Below are positions 39,253-50,883 of a stretch of DNA of 64,000 nt, in pieces (position 1 is the first letter of the stretch; the number at the start of each line of letters is the position of its first letter). The notes under the pieces are model-generated. The model worked only from the letters and a program-made list of their open reading frames with translations, searched no databases and was not told the DNA's origin. The stretch comes from Tubiluchus corallicola (Eukaryota > Priapulida > Priapulimorpha > Priapulimorphida > Tubiluchidae): positions 590,429 to 654,428 of the forward strand of contig JAQGDQ010000094.1 of the NCBI GenBank assembly GCA_030141605.1. Reading direction: 5' to 3'. A program made the translations under genes and the position numbers.

Positions 39253-40590
39253 ATGGCCTGTTCATCGTCCAAAGACTACTCCATAGATATGGCGGCAATA
39301 TGGAAAAGAGCAAACTGGTCTGAAAGATTGTCCAGCCTGTTTGATAGTGGTACGTTGCAAGACGTTGAGTTCATCGTAGGTGAAAAACGCATCACAATAA
39401 GAGCAAATAAACTCGTCTTGTCGTTGGTAAGTCGAGTATTTTTTACAATGTTTTATGGATCACTACCAGAGGTCACTAACACACCTATTGAAGTTCCAGA
39501 TATCAGAGTGAAAGTGTTCAACATTTTTCTCGAATTTGTTTATACCGACAGGATTCCCATAACTGATTGTAGTGTGTTATGTCATGATGGGGTTCCTTCA
39601 GCATTTGAACTAATTTATGTGGCCAAGAAATATGACGTGAGAAGGTTGGAAAGCATTGCGGCTAAGTACATTATGTCACATCTGACAGTTGATAATGTGT
39701 GTGATGTCATTAGAGAAAACTATTTGTACGAAAACCGGGACGTGCACGAACAGTGCTATCAACTAATTGATTTGTACCCGCTGGATGTGTTTACGTCTAA
39801 GAGTTTCACAAAGCTAGCCTACACAGAATTGCTGGAAATAGTTAAGAAAATAAACAACAAAATTTCTGAATTATCAATTTATGAATCAGTTGTTGGATGG
39901 GCGCGGGCTCAATGCGCCCGGAAAACACTGGCGACTTCTACTGGTAACATTCGCAACGAAATGAGCGACGTACTGTACGAAATTCGTTTTCCCTTGATGG
40001 ATCTGCAAGAGTTTGCGGATGGACCCGCTCAGTCCGGCATATTAACCGATAGTGAAGTAGCTAACATTTTCTTAAACAGGCATGGATCATTAAACAAAGT
40101 ACAGCTGATTTTTCCCGGAGAAAATAGGTGCGATTTTATGCTAAACTCACAAGACTTTAGGGGTAGGCCTACGCTTGTCTTTAGAGTGCCAGTACAGCAC
40201 ATTGATGGACTTCAACGCGGAAAAGGAAAGTGGTTTTCCTCTAAACCATGTTATCCTATTGCGGGAGTGTCCTGGGCGCTAGAACTTAGGAAGTGTGGCC
40301 CACTTACCTGTAATTCTGAGACTGAAAAAGGCCAAAGTTGTTGTTTTCATTTCCGGTTTGAACCCCATTGTGCAGCAGAAGAACGAAGAACTAGAACATT
40401 GTTCAGGGAATCCAGGATAGTGCTGGTGAATCTTGATCCACAAAAAAGCATCGAAAAAAAGCTGGCTGAGGACAAAACACCAGCTATTTGGTGGGAAGAC
40501 AACTTCATTTCGTCACGTGACTTGCTGACATTTGAAAGTGGCTTTATTATTGCTGACGTGATTACAGTTTACTTTATACCATGTGTTTAA
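39253..40590 (+). CDS. BTB-BACK protein with C-terminal MATH/TRAF-like domain
   Basis: A 445-residue single-exon protein from the ATG at 39253 (the frame is open a little further but starts there with GTG). Residues ~25-145 form a BTB/POZ domain: LQDVEFIVGEKRITIRANKL, then FFTMFYGSLPE and IEVPDI. The BACK region follows, ending in FPLMDLQEFADGPAQSGILT, a signature of the BTBD1/2/3/6/17 group. The last ~140 residues (VFRVPVQHID, then GVSWALELR, FRESRIVLVN, WWEDNFISSRDLL) resemble a MATH/TRAF-like beta-sandwich more than the PHR domain of BTBD1/2/3/6. The order BTB-BACK-TRAF-like recalls BTBD17. Family members often act as cullin-3 substrate adaptors; that role here is inference. An AATAAA at 40681-40686 lies 91 bases past the stop. 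Confidence 0.9.
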   Translation: MACSSSKDYSIDMAAIWKRANWSERLSSLFDSGTLQDVEFIVGEKRITIRANKLVLSLVSRVFFTMFYGSLPEVTNTPIEVPDIRVKVFNIFLEFVYTDRIPITDCSVLCHDGVPSAFELIYVAKKYDVRRLESIAAKYIMSHLTVDNVCDVIRENYLYENRDVHEQCYQLIDLYPLDVFTSKSFTKLAYTELLEIVKKINNKISELSIYESVVGWARAQCARKTLATSTGNIRNEMSDVLYEIRFPLMDLQEFADGPAQSGILTDSEVANIFLNRHGSLNKVQLIFPGENRCDFMLNSQDFRGRPTLVFRVPVQHIDGLQRGKGKWFSSKPCYPIAGVSWALELRKCGPLTCNSETEKGQSCCFHFRFEPHCAAEERRTRTLFRESRIVLVNLDPQKSIEKKLAEDKTPAIWWEDNFISSRDLLTFESGFIIADVITVYFIPCV

Positions 40591-40680
40591 CTAAGACACT
40601 TCAAGCAAATAATCATGCTAGTGTAATTATAAGAATCCACGCGAAAATAATATTGTAATTTGCATAAAATGAGACAAACT

Positions 40681-40686
40681 AATAAA
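40681..40686 (+). terminator. Polyadenylation signal of the BTB gene
   Basis: A canonical AATAAA 91 bases downstream of the BTB stop codon. No closer one is seen. Confidence 0.5.
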
Positions 40687-41053
40687 GATTAACCGCATGG
40701 CAGCCATTCTAGTGCATGAGACAAAATTTTCATGTTGCGTATTTGTGCAAAATCGTAATGGCTAAAATCTGAAAATCTGAATGTAATGTTTTATTTTTAT
40801 AATGCAACTCAGTTGTGCTGTTTTATAGCCTATTAACTGTTACCGCTGCTGCTGCTGTTGTTGTTACTAAGACTGATAGAATTTTTTTATAACGACGAAT
40901 AAAAACGAACAGTCTTAAATTTTATTATTCTTATTAATACTTAGTCATTCTTTATCTAATTTAAAATTTCAACTTGCTGATTTATGTAGAAATGTAGCGA
41001 GATTAGATTAATTAAATTATGCTCTCAAAACAGAAAGTCCAATGGAAGTGGAA

Positions 41054-41156
41054 GTGTTTTATTAACTAACACTGATTGATTATCTCTGTAAAGTTTTTAT
41101 CGGTGATTATCAATGTATTTTAATGGCAAATAAAGATTATTATATATACATATATA
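41054..41156 (+). mobile_element. Solo 3' end of the 60.4-64 kb retrotransposon family
   Basis: About 97 bp match, with few differences, the reverse complement of 60393-60478, the 3' UTR of the large minus-strand element. Shared words are attaactaacactgattgat, aagtttttatc and aatggcaaataaagattat. Like that element it ends in a TA-rich microsatellite (tatatatacatatata). It is an extremely 5'-truncated insertion and the only other copy of this 3' tip that I found in the window. Confidence 0.88.
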
Positions 41157-41810
41157 AGCAGAATAAAGTTGGAAACAGGTGTTTTGCAGCACATTGATTC
41201 ATTGAATGAATATCTGCACCCTGACATAAAATACTGACTTTCAACACAGCCAATGTAATATCAGTTAGTATTCAATGACTTAAAGTTGATTTTTCTTGAC
41301 CTGTCCGTTAAGAAAAGCAAGCATATGACGGGTGCGGAAATTCATTCAACATATTACAAAAAAAGGGCCGATTCCACGTTTATTCAACATCAAGTTCCAT
41401 CGGTCTTTCAAAGTTAACCTAATATCGCGAAATTTCAACATAATTCAAAACGTGAATTGAAGCGATAACTAAATTTTGACTACCCTGTAGTTCCTTATAA
41501 TAAAATTTACTGCACAGTTTCATATCCAAAAGCATCTGTGTGATTACGTATCATTTAGATCAAGCAGGCAGCAGGTGTGTTTGTATAAGATTTTGTTTGA
41601 GATATCTTTGTTTACCATTGATGCAATAGAGTTGATGTATTTCAGTGTGTAAATAAATTTGATTGTCATCAAACTACATTGTGAAAAATCGATTTGAGCT
41701 GCAAATAAGTAGTTTTTGCAAATGAAAAAGCTACACAAATACAACAATTTCCCACTACGAAACTCATGTTGTAGTGTTCAGACGTGGAAACATCAGACAA
41801 TGTTCCTAAA
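41157..41810. other. Flank upstream of the Gr-like cluster
   Basis: AT-rich, no supported gene. It may hold the promoter of the first large Gr-like exon, but no TATA box or initiator was identified with confidence. Confidence 0.35.
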
Positions 41811-42995
41811 ATGATACCAAGGAAAGTTCATGTCAGAGATATTGATGCAGCATTACACACTGGTTTAAAAAATCAGCAATCAGTTGATAAAGTCAAGAGA
41901 AATGCAAAAAGGTGGTTGCATCCGAAGGTATACACCATCCAGGAAATAGAAAATAAAAGTACAGTGAAACCTGGCGATAACAACTACTATCGTGATTGTT
42001 CAGTAACAAGCAATGAGTTGTATTACAAATTGCACCCACTTTTGAATTCTGCAAGGATTTTCGGTCTCTTTCACCTTCCGAAACATCGGCCCGAAAATGC
42101 TTCTCTGCTTGCCTCTTTTTCTGGAGCCACCTGGTGGTCGCTCGTGACACTGCTGTGTGTTACAGCAATATGTGCAAAGTCATTGAAATCTGACACTGGC
42201 AAAGCTGACCTGACGACAGCCACCGGCATTGCACAGTCGTTTGTCTTGTTCTTGGAGGTAATTCTGGTTTTGGTTAGATGGTTCACATTTGTTGCCGGAT
42301 TCAAAATGGCGAATGTTTTCTCAGAATTTGAGAAACAACTTCCTCGTTATATCAATCACAGTAAAGTTACTAACATCAAATCACTTACACAAACTCTCAG
42401 AGAAAATCGGCTTTCATGGGGATTAACCTTGATGGGCTGGGCGGTGATTATAAGTACTTTTTTGTATGCAACAATAAACAAGGTTTTCGAGAACCTGAAT
42501 TCAACTATAACTCTACGTTTGGTATTTATAAATACGGTTTATGTTATCTATGACAAGTTTCAGTTGGCAACTGTCATTTTTGCTGCATACATCGTCGTCT
42601 CGTTGTGCAAAATATTAAATTCTAAATTTAGTTTTCAACACGATGGCCTACGATTGGATACTGACGAAAAGGTGAATAATTTCTTGGACAAGCAAAGAGG
42701 ATTCATTCTTCTAATTGAAGTTGTGGATGAGACAATATCACCAATGCTTTTGATGATTTGTCTCGGAAGTTTCATGGTGATCGTTGTTCAAATTTATCTT
42801 TACAGCCATAATTATCACTCCGGTATTCCACCAGGTTATTTACAGGAATTTGTCCACGTGTTTTCTACTCTACAAAGTTTCTCATTCCTACTGATTCTTA
42901 TCAGCTGTACAGCTCTGCACGAAAAAGTCATGCAAGTTGAAAGAATTTTACATTCTATAAAACGAAGTCAATTGGGAGAAATGGCCAGATATGAG
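41811..42995 (+). CDS. Gr-like receptor large exon 1 (TM1-TM6)
   Basis: Encodes 395 residues of a gustatory-receptor-like seven-transmembrane ion channel subunit, lacking only the last membrane segment. The ATG at 41811 is the first in frame after a GTG. The intracellular N-tail (~74 residues) leads to YYKLHPLLNSARIFGLFHLP, which is conserved in all five copies. TM1-TM6 follow, including the TTATGIAQSFVLFLEV helix, YDKFQLATVIFAAY in TM4 and MICLGSFMVIVVQIYLYS in TM5. It ends ARYE followed by a GTAAAT donor in phase 0. Its own 3' exons are not found before the next copy at 44129, so it probably splices to 50166-50255 and 50884-51045. Insect relatives are chemosensory cation channels; a cnidarian homologue has a developmental role. 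Ligand and tissue are unknown. Confidence 0.85.
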
Positions 42996-44128
42996 GTAAA
43001 TACATGAAATAATTCTCAGACCTGGCACTCTTCATATGCTATGTAGATTTTTTTTATTTCAGGAAATATAAAGAATAAAAGCAAGCATGTAGTGATGGAA
43101 AGTTAAACAGCTTCTAAGAAAATAAAACAAATTAGAACTGTTTGGAAATTTGCAGCAAGAGTTAGTTGTACAAGTGTACAAGCCACTAGAGCTCTAACAA
43201 TAAGAAAACAAAGGTAACACCTTGCCAAAACACACTCGATGGCTTGAAACACTTTATACGTGAGTGAAGTGCAACAGATAAAAGAAAAATATATATTTTA
43301 CATTAACTGTTGTTCAAAACAATTCATGTGCAGGTATTATTGCCTAAAAGGATGATGTTCTTCTATTCTTAGCCCTTAGCAGTTCCAGTGTTGGAAATTT
43401 TTTTCAAGTTTCTTTCCAGGTCTTTGCATCCGAAAACTGATTACACGTTCAAACTAATAATTAGTTGTCTTTAATTAAGTTACTGCACACTTGATAATTA
43501 ATAATAAAACCATTGCCTCCATACTCAACCAAGATCAGTCTCTGAATCATGTGAGATGCAATTTAAAAACTTTAAGATAGAGTTAATTGCTTACAACAGA
43601 TGTAGAGACGATTGCTGCTTTAATCTGGTACTTTAAGTTAAAAAAGTAAGCGTCTTATATCCAACGCTTATCACATCTTGTTGATTCCTAATATTCCAAT
43701 GCCACCTTCCTGGTGGGTCAATAACTAGATATAGTTGCTGTGCTGCAAATATTAGCAGTGTGACCTGCTAATTTTATTCTATCTGTGAATTATTCCATCC
43801 ATTACATCACTGAGGCACTTATTGCAGTATGCTATTATTTAACAATAAACGCCAACAATAAATGTGTGCAAGGCTGTTATGCATTTGTCTAGCAAATGGT
43901 AAATAGATTGAAATTAAAAGCATTTGTGTTTACACTACTTTGTTCTGCACAACATTAGCAAGCAACAGAAAAACCACCTTATTTATAGCAAAAACAATTC
44001 AGGACTTTTAGATCACGTTCAGAATTATTGCAATCGAGAAGTACTCCTCGTATGCTAGTTCAAGAAAAGGAAATAAATATTACTCAAAGTTAAACAAGAC
44101 AGGTGTTTTCGATTTTTCTACAAATGAT
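42996..44128. other. Intron or spacer between large Gr-like exons 1 and 2
   Basis: Read in all forward frames for a linker exon or a TM7 exon with a T(Y/F)-hydrophobic-QF motif behind a splice acceptor. None was seen. Confidence 0.5.
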
Positions 44129-45241
44129 ATGAAGAAATCTAAAGACGTTTCAAAGCAAGTTGTGAGTACCATAAGTTGCATAGCTTGGAAATCATGTGAT
44201 GACGATCCTTCAATGCCCATCAACCGTGAAATGGAAGAAAAGAATTTCACAGAAATTTTGATGATGAATGATATGTATAAAAGCTTAAAACCTTTGCTGC
44301 AATCTGCCAAAGTTTTTGGATTATTTCACGTACCAAATCAATACCAGGAGAGTTTTCGCATGCTGTCATATTTTTCTAGAAGCACCACTTGGTCGTTCAT
44401 TGTTTTTCTTGGTGTAGTGTCAATTTGCATAAAGTCTTTGGTTGCAGATGTACAACATGCTAACCTTACTACAGCCAGTGGTATTGCACAATCATTCGTC
44501 TTACTGTTGGAAGTAATTCTCACACTTGTGAGATTTTTTGCATTCATTGTTGGGTTCAAGATGAGAAAGGTGTTCATCGAGTTTGACAAGATGGCATGCA
44601 AGAGGAAATCATATTTTGCTAAATCTGATTCAACTACAACCAAAATTTCTGTAACTTTTATATCCTATTTCCTGGCAGTAATTGGATGGGTTACAATGAT
44701 TGTGACATTTGTTTATGCAGCAATTCATAAAGTAAAAGTTCATATCGGCAACGACAATAATACTATGGGCAACATAATTATATCAGCAGCATATCTCATT
44801 TACGACAAATTTCAACTCGCAGTGGTAATATTTCCTGCCTATATCACTACTTGTCTGTGTATCACCTTGATACAAAAATTTAAAAATGCAAAACTTGGTG
44901 AAACCACAGACCAGAATCTTCACGTCTTCTTAGAAAAGCAAACCAAATTCATTCATTTAATCAAAGTTATTGATGAGACAATGTCACCAATGCTTTTGAT
45001 GATTTGTTTCGGAAGCTTCATAGTGGTCGTTGTTCAAATTTATCTTTACAGCCATAATTATCACTGTGACATTCCACCAGGTTATCTACAGGAATTTGTC
45101 CACGTGTTTTCTACTCTGCAAAGTTTTTCATTCCTACTGATTCTTATCAGCTGCACAGCACTTCACGAAAAAGTCATGCAAGCTGAAAAAATTTTACATT
45201 CTATAAAGCGAAGTCAATTGGGAGAAATGGCCAGATATGAG
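44129..45241 (+). CDS. Gr-like receptor large exon 2 (TM1-TM6)
   Basis: Encodes 371 residues from the ATG at 44129. It has the same architecture as its neighbour: a ~53-residue N-tail, YKSLKPLLQSAKVFGLFHVP, TM2 with TTASGIAQSFVLLLEVILT, YDKFQLAVVIFPAY in TM4, and TM5-TM6 ending KRSQLGEMARYE. The phase-0 donor GTAATT starts at 45242. The last ~100 residues are almost identical to those of the 41811 exon, including a 39-base identical stretch in TM5, whereas the first two thirds are much more diverged. No 3' exons were found before 47541; splicing to the exons at 50166 and 50884 is the likely completion. If read through the donor, the protein would end after nine more residues without TM7. Confidence 0.85.
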
Positions 45242-46895
45242 GTAATTACATTAAATAGTATCTTATGCTTATAAGGGACAGTTGTAGATGACGGAATGCT
45301 CAAAAAATCAAATCTCAAGTTCTGTTTTTGCTTGCTAATGGCATTCTAACAAAATATTATAAAGCACCTTTGCAAATACAGTTGCAATTATAAGACCATA
45401 ATAAAATAATTAACTGATCAAATGAATTAATAATTTACGTGTGAATGTTAAAATGTTACAAACTACAACAAAATTGCAAATGCAATGTTGCAAAGGCTAT
45501 AAAGGCTACAAAGGTAGTTTTACAGTCTATTGTTCTGCTGGATTCTGCATATAAACAGATTGAATCACTTGAGCATGTATGTATAGGCTAACAAATTTAA
45601 ATGTAAGCTTCATCCAAGGCTTGAAGGCCTGAAAGGTGGCTGCACATGACAGTATATCAGTTTATCCCCAACAATTATAGTTCTTTGTATTTTAGCCAGT
45701 GCAGTTCATTACACAAGTTGGGGTAATCCAGGTATGAAACTGTCTACACCATTGAGACTTTGCCAGTGGTGTAAATCGTGCCATCAGCTGCAAGTGAAAA
45801 CAGAGGCAATAAGCACATTTACCCGTGACATCACGTAGTGTCACCTTTAAACGCACAAGATTCTTGTACAGATTTTGTAACTTAAAATTAACATTTATTA
45901 TCACGTAAAGTAAAATTTTGCATTTTAGCACACTATATTTCTTTTATAAATTACTCCTAGAGTCACGTCTGAGGACTTCACGTATTTGAAATTGAAAAAT
46001 TACAAAATCGTGTTTATCTTATTTGCAGTTAACTGTGCAAGGTCTGTGAAGACCTTTTTATTGCTAATTTGAAAGAATATGCTTTCGCTCATTGAATCAT
46101 AAATGTTGACAATGCGTTTGTTTGCCGCTCCTCATATTTTTGCTATGGACGTCTCCGAATGCCTAATGTTTGCTTATAAACTCTGCTTTTAACAGAGGCT
46201 TGTTATCTCACTAGTTTTTACCAAAAATTGTTTCCTGTCAACTACAGTTTTACTTGCTTCAAGAAGGTCGACCTATCACTACCAAGTTATTAATAAAAAA
46301 AATTTCTCGCCCTGTTTTTAAACCTGTTTTTTACTGTGGGAATGCCTCAGCATATTACCATAATTCAACGCTGTCAGTTCTTTAGAACTTCTGTCTTTCA
46401 GATTTTATGACATTTCTGACTTAAAAAATGACGAAGAACATGGACATTCAATCGCACACACACATTGTGCATTGCGCCAAAAAAAATTAAAGGGGCAAAT
46501 GCTTTTTTTAATGATTTATTGGCTCTTTGTGTTGCCAACTGATCTATGTTCATCCAGCAGAGGATTAGTGTTGCCTAGTTCAGCTTTAACTCATCCACCA
46601 TAGAAGCCGAGAATAATCGATTAATACGTTCACAAGACTTTGAGTTTTTTCTTAGTTATAGTTTTAGCTGGTAATGAAATACTATTTTTTGAGACATGTC
46701 GAGGACAATCGTGTGAAAGTAACTTCTACAAAGCTCACAACTATTTAAGTATAGTCTTTTTTAATCTGAGTTCAGGGACTATTAGCGATCACCCTGACGA
46801 TTATAAAATTAGTCATGGTAATATGAACACATAATTAATTAGTTAATTAAATTTCGATACCAAACTTGCAAGACAGGCGTGTAAAATATTAGAAA
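45242..46895. other. Intron or spacer between large Gr-like exons 2 and 3
   Basis: No exon with the TM7 motif and no other gene supported. Confidence 0.45.
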
Positions 46896-46963
46896 TACTG
46901 TCTGTATTTGAACCACTGCCCTTCTGCTTACAAGGCAGATGCTTCAGATCAATAAGCTACTTT
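46896..46963 (-). repeat. tRNA-like SINE head
   Basis: On the minus strand a box A-like tagcttattgatctgaagc is followed by a TGT-anticodon-like loop (ccttgtaagcagaagg) and a box B-like ggttcaaatac, with tRNA spacing. The acceptor stem does not pair, so this is best read as a tRNA-derived SINE fragment inside the receptor cluster. Confidence 0.5.
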
Positions 46964-47540
46964 ATTACTCAGCGAAAAGTTTTAACATTTCCTGTCTATA
47001 AACTTTGGTATCAAAATTTAGTTATATGTGTTTTTGTAATATCTTTCATAACAATCTTGACATTACGATTATAATAATTAAAAGTGGTCTTGTTTACTCA
47101 AAACAAAGGCACAGTTAATAAACTTGGTACAACCAAAACAGGTTTAACTGCGAAGGTATAATAGTAGAAAGTACAATTTTAGTGTTTTTCATTCATGCAA
47201 TAATAATTTCTAAAATGAATGCCTTTTTATAATGAATGCTCATTATATAAGTCAGTTTCTTTTTTGACTTCGATCATGGTGTATAGCGTAGGAATTCTAA
47301 AGGAGAGAAGAAATCGCTGCAATTATGGGCAAACTGACTATTTACCCAATTATAAATGTATCAAAAGAAAATGTTCTCCAATGTTTCTTTGTTTGGCATG
47401 CAGCACTCAACCACATTTCCTTTGGCTATTGTGATCTGTTAATGCATCAGCTTGAGGCTTCTACGAAGGAACCTAGGTCACCAGAGTGCTTCAAACACTT
47501 ATACTTGAACGAAGTGATGTTTTTGTTAAATTGTTTCATA

Positions 47541-48677
47541 ATGGGCACCAGAATACCTTCTGCTCCAACAAATACTTTTAAGAACTCAGTAATAAAAAGT
47601 CCAACGAAATGGACACCAATTCAGACAATGGTTGGTGATGGAAAGCTTGCAAATAACGTGATTTCAGAGTCTGGCGACTTCATATTGTTGGACACAGTGA
47701 GTTTTTATAAAAGCTTGCATCCACTTCTAACGTTAGCTAAAGTATTTGGCCTATTTCACATTCCAAGTAGAAAAAACACGCAAAGGAGATTCCAAGCTCT
47801 TCTATGTGGCAGTACGACGTGGTCATTAGCAATGGCTGTTGGAGTCACAATAGTGTGTACCTACGACTTAATTACGGACTTGAGAGCTGCAGACTTGATT
47901 ACTCCAGCTGGTATAGCACAATCATTTGTACTTTTTCTCGAGGTTGTGAATACTATCATTAGATGGTTTGCTTTTGTTTCAGCTTTTAAAGTGACCAAGT
48001 TGTTTTCCAAGTTTGAGTGTACTACAGAAAACAGTGCCGAACGGACAAAACTACTTAGGCTCAAATTGTTTAAACGAGAGCTAAAAGACAGCACTGTCAG
48101 CTGGACATTAGCCTTTGTAGGATGGATTGCGATGAGCTGCACATTTTTAAACGCTTTAGTAGAGAAAGTGAAATATATCTACGAAGATACATCCATTAGG
48201 AGTTGCGTTTTAAATATCGTATTTTTATTCTACGATAAATTACAACTTTCCACGATCATGTTTCCAGCCTTTATTATAGTTGGTGTTTGTTGCACTCTGC
48301 TCTCCTACTTTGAAACTCAAAAGGAACCCCCGAAAGTCAATACCGATAAAAATGTGTTAAGTTATCTGAAGGGACAGTCAGCAATTATAGAAGTTATTGA
48401 AGTCATCGATGCAGCTATATCACCCTCGCTTTTCATGATTTGTTTCGTGAGTTTCATGGTAACTGGATTGCAAGTATATCTCTACAGTCACAACTATCAC
48501 TTTGGTGTACCAAAAGGTTTTATGCAAGAGTTTATATTCGTCTATTCTACTCTGCAAACTGTCTCGTTCTTATTAATTCTGATCGGCTGCACAGCTGTGC
48601 ATGAAAAGATTTTGCAAGCGGAAAGAGCGTTACGCAAAGTTGAACTTTATCAACTGGGTGACGTGGCACGCTATGAG
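47541..48677 (+). CDS. Gr-like receptor large exon 3 (TM1-TM6)
   Basis: Encodes 379 residues if the ATG at 47541 is used. The frame is open to an ATG at 47325, which would add 72 residues, but 47541 gives an N-tail (about 57 residues) like the other copies. It carries SFYKSLHPLLTLAKVFGLFH, a TM2 with TPAGIAQSFVLFLEVVNT, YDKLQLSTIMFPAF in TM4, and TM5-TM6 ending YQLGDVARYE. The phase-0 donor GTATAA lies at 48678. This is the large exon nearest to the recognisable linker and TM7 exons (50166-50255, 50884-51045). Joined in frame they give a complete seven-TM protein of 462 residues. The intervening intron contains a 300-bp triplet microsatellite. Confidence 0.88.
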
Positions 48678-48745
48678 GTATAATATTGGGCCTATACCAA
48701 ATTAATTCTTTTTTTAAGGCATGTCGCCTCTGAAGTGAGGAAAAT

Positions 48746-49056
<311 letters not shown>

Positions 49057-50165
49057 AATTCTTTATTGCTATAAAATTTAGTAGTTTACTACCCATTCAA
49101 AAATTGACAGCATAACCAGTGTTTCCACTGCTGTGAGTATTAGTGTCAGGATAAAATAAAATTATGAGTAAAAACATGAGTGAAGCTATGATCATTACAT
49201 CGATTGCACAAAAGTCTACATTCATTTGACACGGTTCAGCGAGTACTTAACACAATTTACAATATTTGCAAGTAATAGTTTTGTCTAAGATATTAAAATT
49301 GTGTAAATATGAAATTGCATGAGTGGTTTTGATTTTTTTTGAGTTGGTGACACTACAAGTTGAATGTTGATAATAATAAAAAGGTGTGATTTGATATTTT
49401 GTATTAGGTCTTTTTGATGGCTAGCATGTTTTTAGTTCATTTTTGAATCCTTTTAGCGTCACTGCAGATTTTACATTAAATAGCTGAATACTCTTGCTTT
49501 TGTGTTAGTAACGGAAACAACACAGTAAAATTAAATAAAGCAAAAATAAAACAAAGCAAGAATAAAGCTCAGCGAAACAAAGCATAGACATAAAATATTA
49601 CAGCTTCTGAAACACACTGAGACTTGTAAAATCTGCATGTTACGATCAAAATAGAGTTTTGAAAATAATTTGTGTTGCCACTACTCAATGTTTAACGCCT
49701 TCATGCCGATTTTTATTTAGAATAATAGGTAAACAAGCAGAATGAAGCGAAGTATAAAATACACGACAATGTTTAGAGCGGCAAAATAATGTAAAATGGT
49801 CAGAAAAAAGAAAAAAATGCGACATGAAACAATAGTTATAACGAGGCAGCAGTACAATAATCATTATCGTTTATTAATATTATGACGACCAAATACTTAG
49901 CGCCAGTTTATCGATGAACATCACGTTTGTCAAACTGCTTGCCTTTGAATATTAATAAAATTAGGATGCAAATGCAGCTAAGAATTCAAGTTTATTGCAG
50001 CAAAATGTTTATGTTCACGGGTAAAGTCATTGGGTGAACGTAATTATCCGATGAGATTGAAAATGACGATGATGGTGGTGATAATGATTGTGATTGTTAC
50101 TCTGGTAATGACGAAAATGATAGTGATGGTGATAAATGAGAGCCATAATTGAATTGCTTTTGCAG
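49057..50165. other. Rest of the intron before the linker exon
   Basis: AT-rich, no supported gene. A GAT-rich cryptic repeat lies at about 50061-50134, followed by a good pyrimidine tract and acceptor (gctttttgcag, ending 50165). Confidence 0.5.
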
Positions 50166-50255
50166 GTACTTATTCATCTCCAACAACTATCATCAAGATC
50201 TATTGGCCTCACAATCTGGAAATTCTACGTCATCAATCGAAACTTTGCTTTTATC
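50166..50255 (+). CDS. Gr-like linker exon (before TM7), probably shared
   Basis: Thirty codons (VLIHLQQLSSRSIGLTIW, then KFYVINRNFAFI) flanked by a strong acceptor (ttgcag) and a consensus donor (GTGAGT at 50256), both in phase 0. In insect Gr proteins the equivalent segment between TM6 and TM7 has the pattern LQL....ITAxGFFxLDRxLL and sits in its own position relative to phase-0 introns near the C-terminus. The exon joins in frame to the ARYE ends of all five large exons. It is the only such exon I could find in the window. Confidence 0.82.
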
Positions 50256-50370
50256 GTGAGTTCAGTTTGTTGCTATTTTGGAAATATAGCTTCGCCCAGT
50301 TTAATTTTTAAAGTGGAGATTAGATTTTTGATCTTTTCACTGATGAACTCAATAAACAGTTTTGTAACGT

Positions 50371-50452
50371 GAGGCGAGTTGAGTAGCGGAGTGGTCATGG
50401 CATGCGTTTGTCAGTGAATGGCTCGTAAGTGCCCGGGTTTGATGCTCCCTGA
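50371..50452 (+). repeat. tRNA-like SINE head inside the last Gr-like intron
   Basis: Box A-like tagcggagtgg (50384-50394) and box B-like ggtttgatgct (50436-50446) lie 41 bases apart, as in tRNA genes. The 5' and 3' ends do not form an acceptor stem, favouring a tRNA-derived SINE over a tRNA gene. Confidence 0.55.
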
Positions 50453-50883
50453 GGGAAATTTCATTCGCCATGCTAATTTCTTGTTGCGCATATTATACCC
50501 ATCTTCCGTACATATACATATATATGAATGTGATTAAAACAGCTCTACCAGCTCAGTGGTTCATCTTAATGGCTATTCATGATAACGAGTTTGGCATTGA
50601 TCTCCCCAAAAAACAGTGGACCTATTATTAAGAGCTGGATTTTGGGTTGCAATACATTTGCAATGTATTTTATAAAGATTAAAAATAAAAACGTGCTTTA
50701 CCTAAAGCACCTTCATCACAAAACAAATTCATATTTTGCTTTGAGTTCTTGTTGTCAAATAAACTCTTGAATAAAAGTTACCAAGCTAGTTTGTTACTAT
50801 TGCATGATAAATTTATAACTGTTATAACGTTTATAACTGTTGTTGAGTTGCTTAGTTTAACAATAAATGTTGTTGTTTTGCAG

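Noticed and set aside
41893-42304. Minus-strand frames inside the first large Gr-like exon
   Set aside because: Antisense shadows of a well-supported coding exon.
47325-47540. Upstream ATG extending the third large Gr-like exon by 72 residues
   Set aside because: The extension has no counterpart in the other copies; the ATG at 47541 gives an N-tail of matching length.
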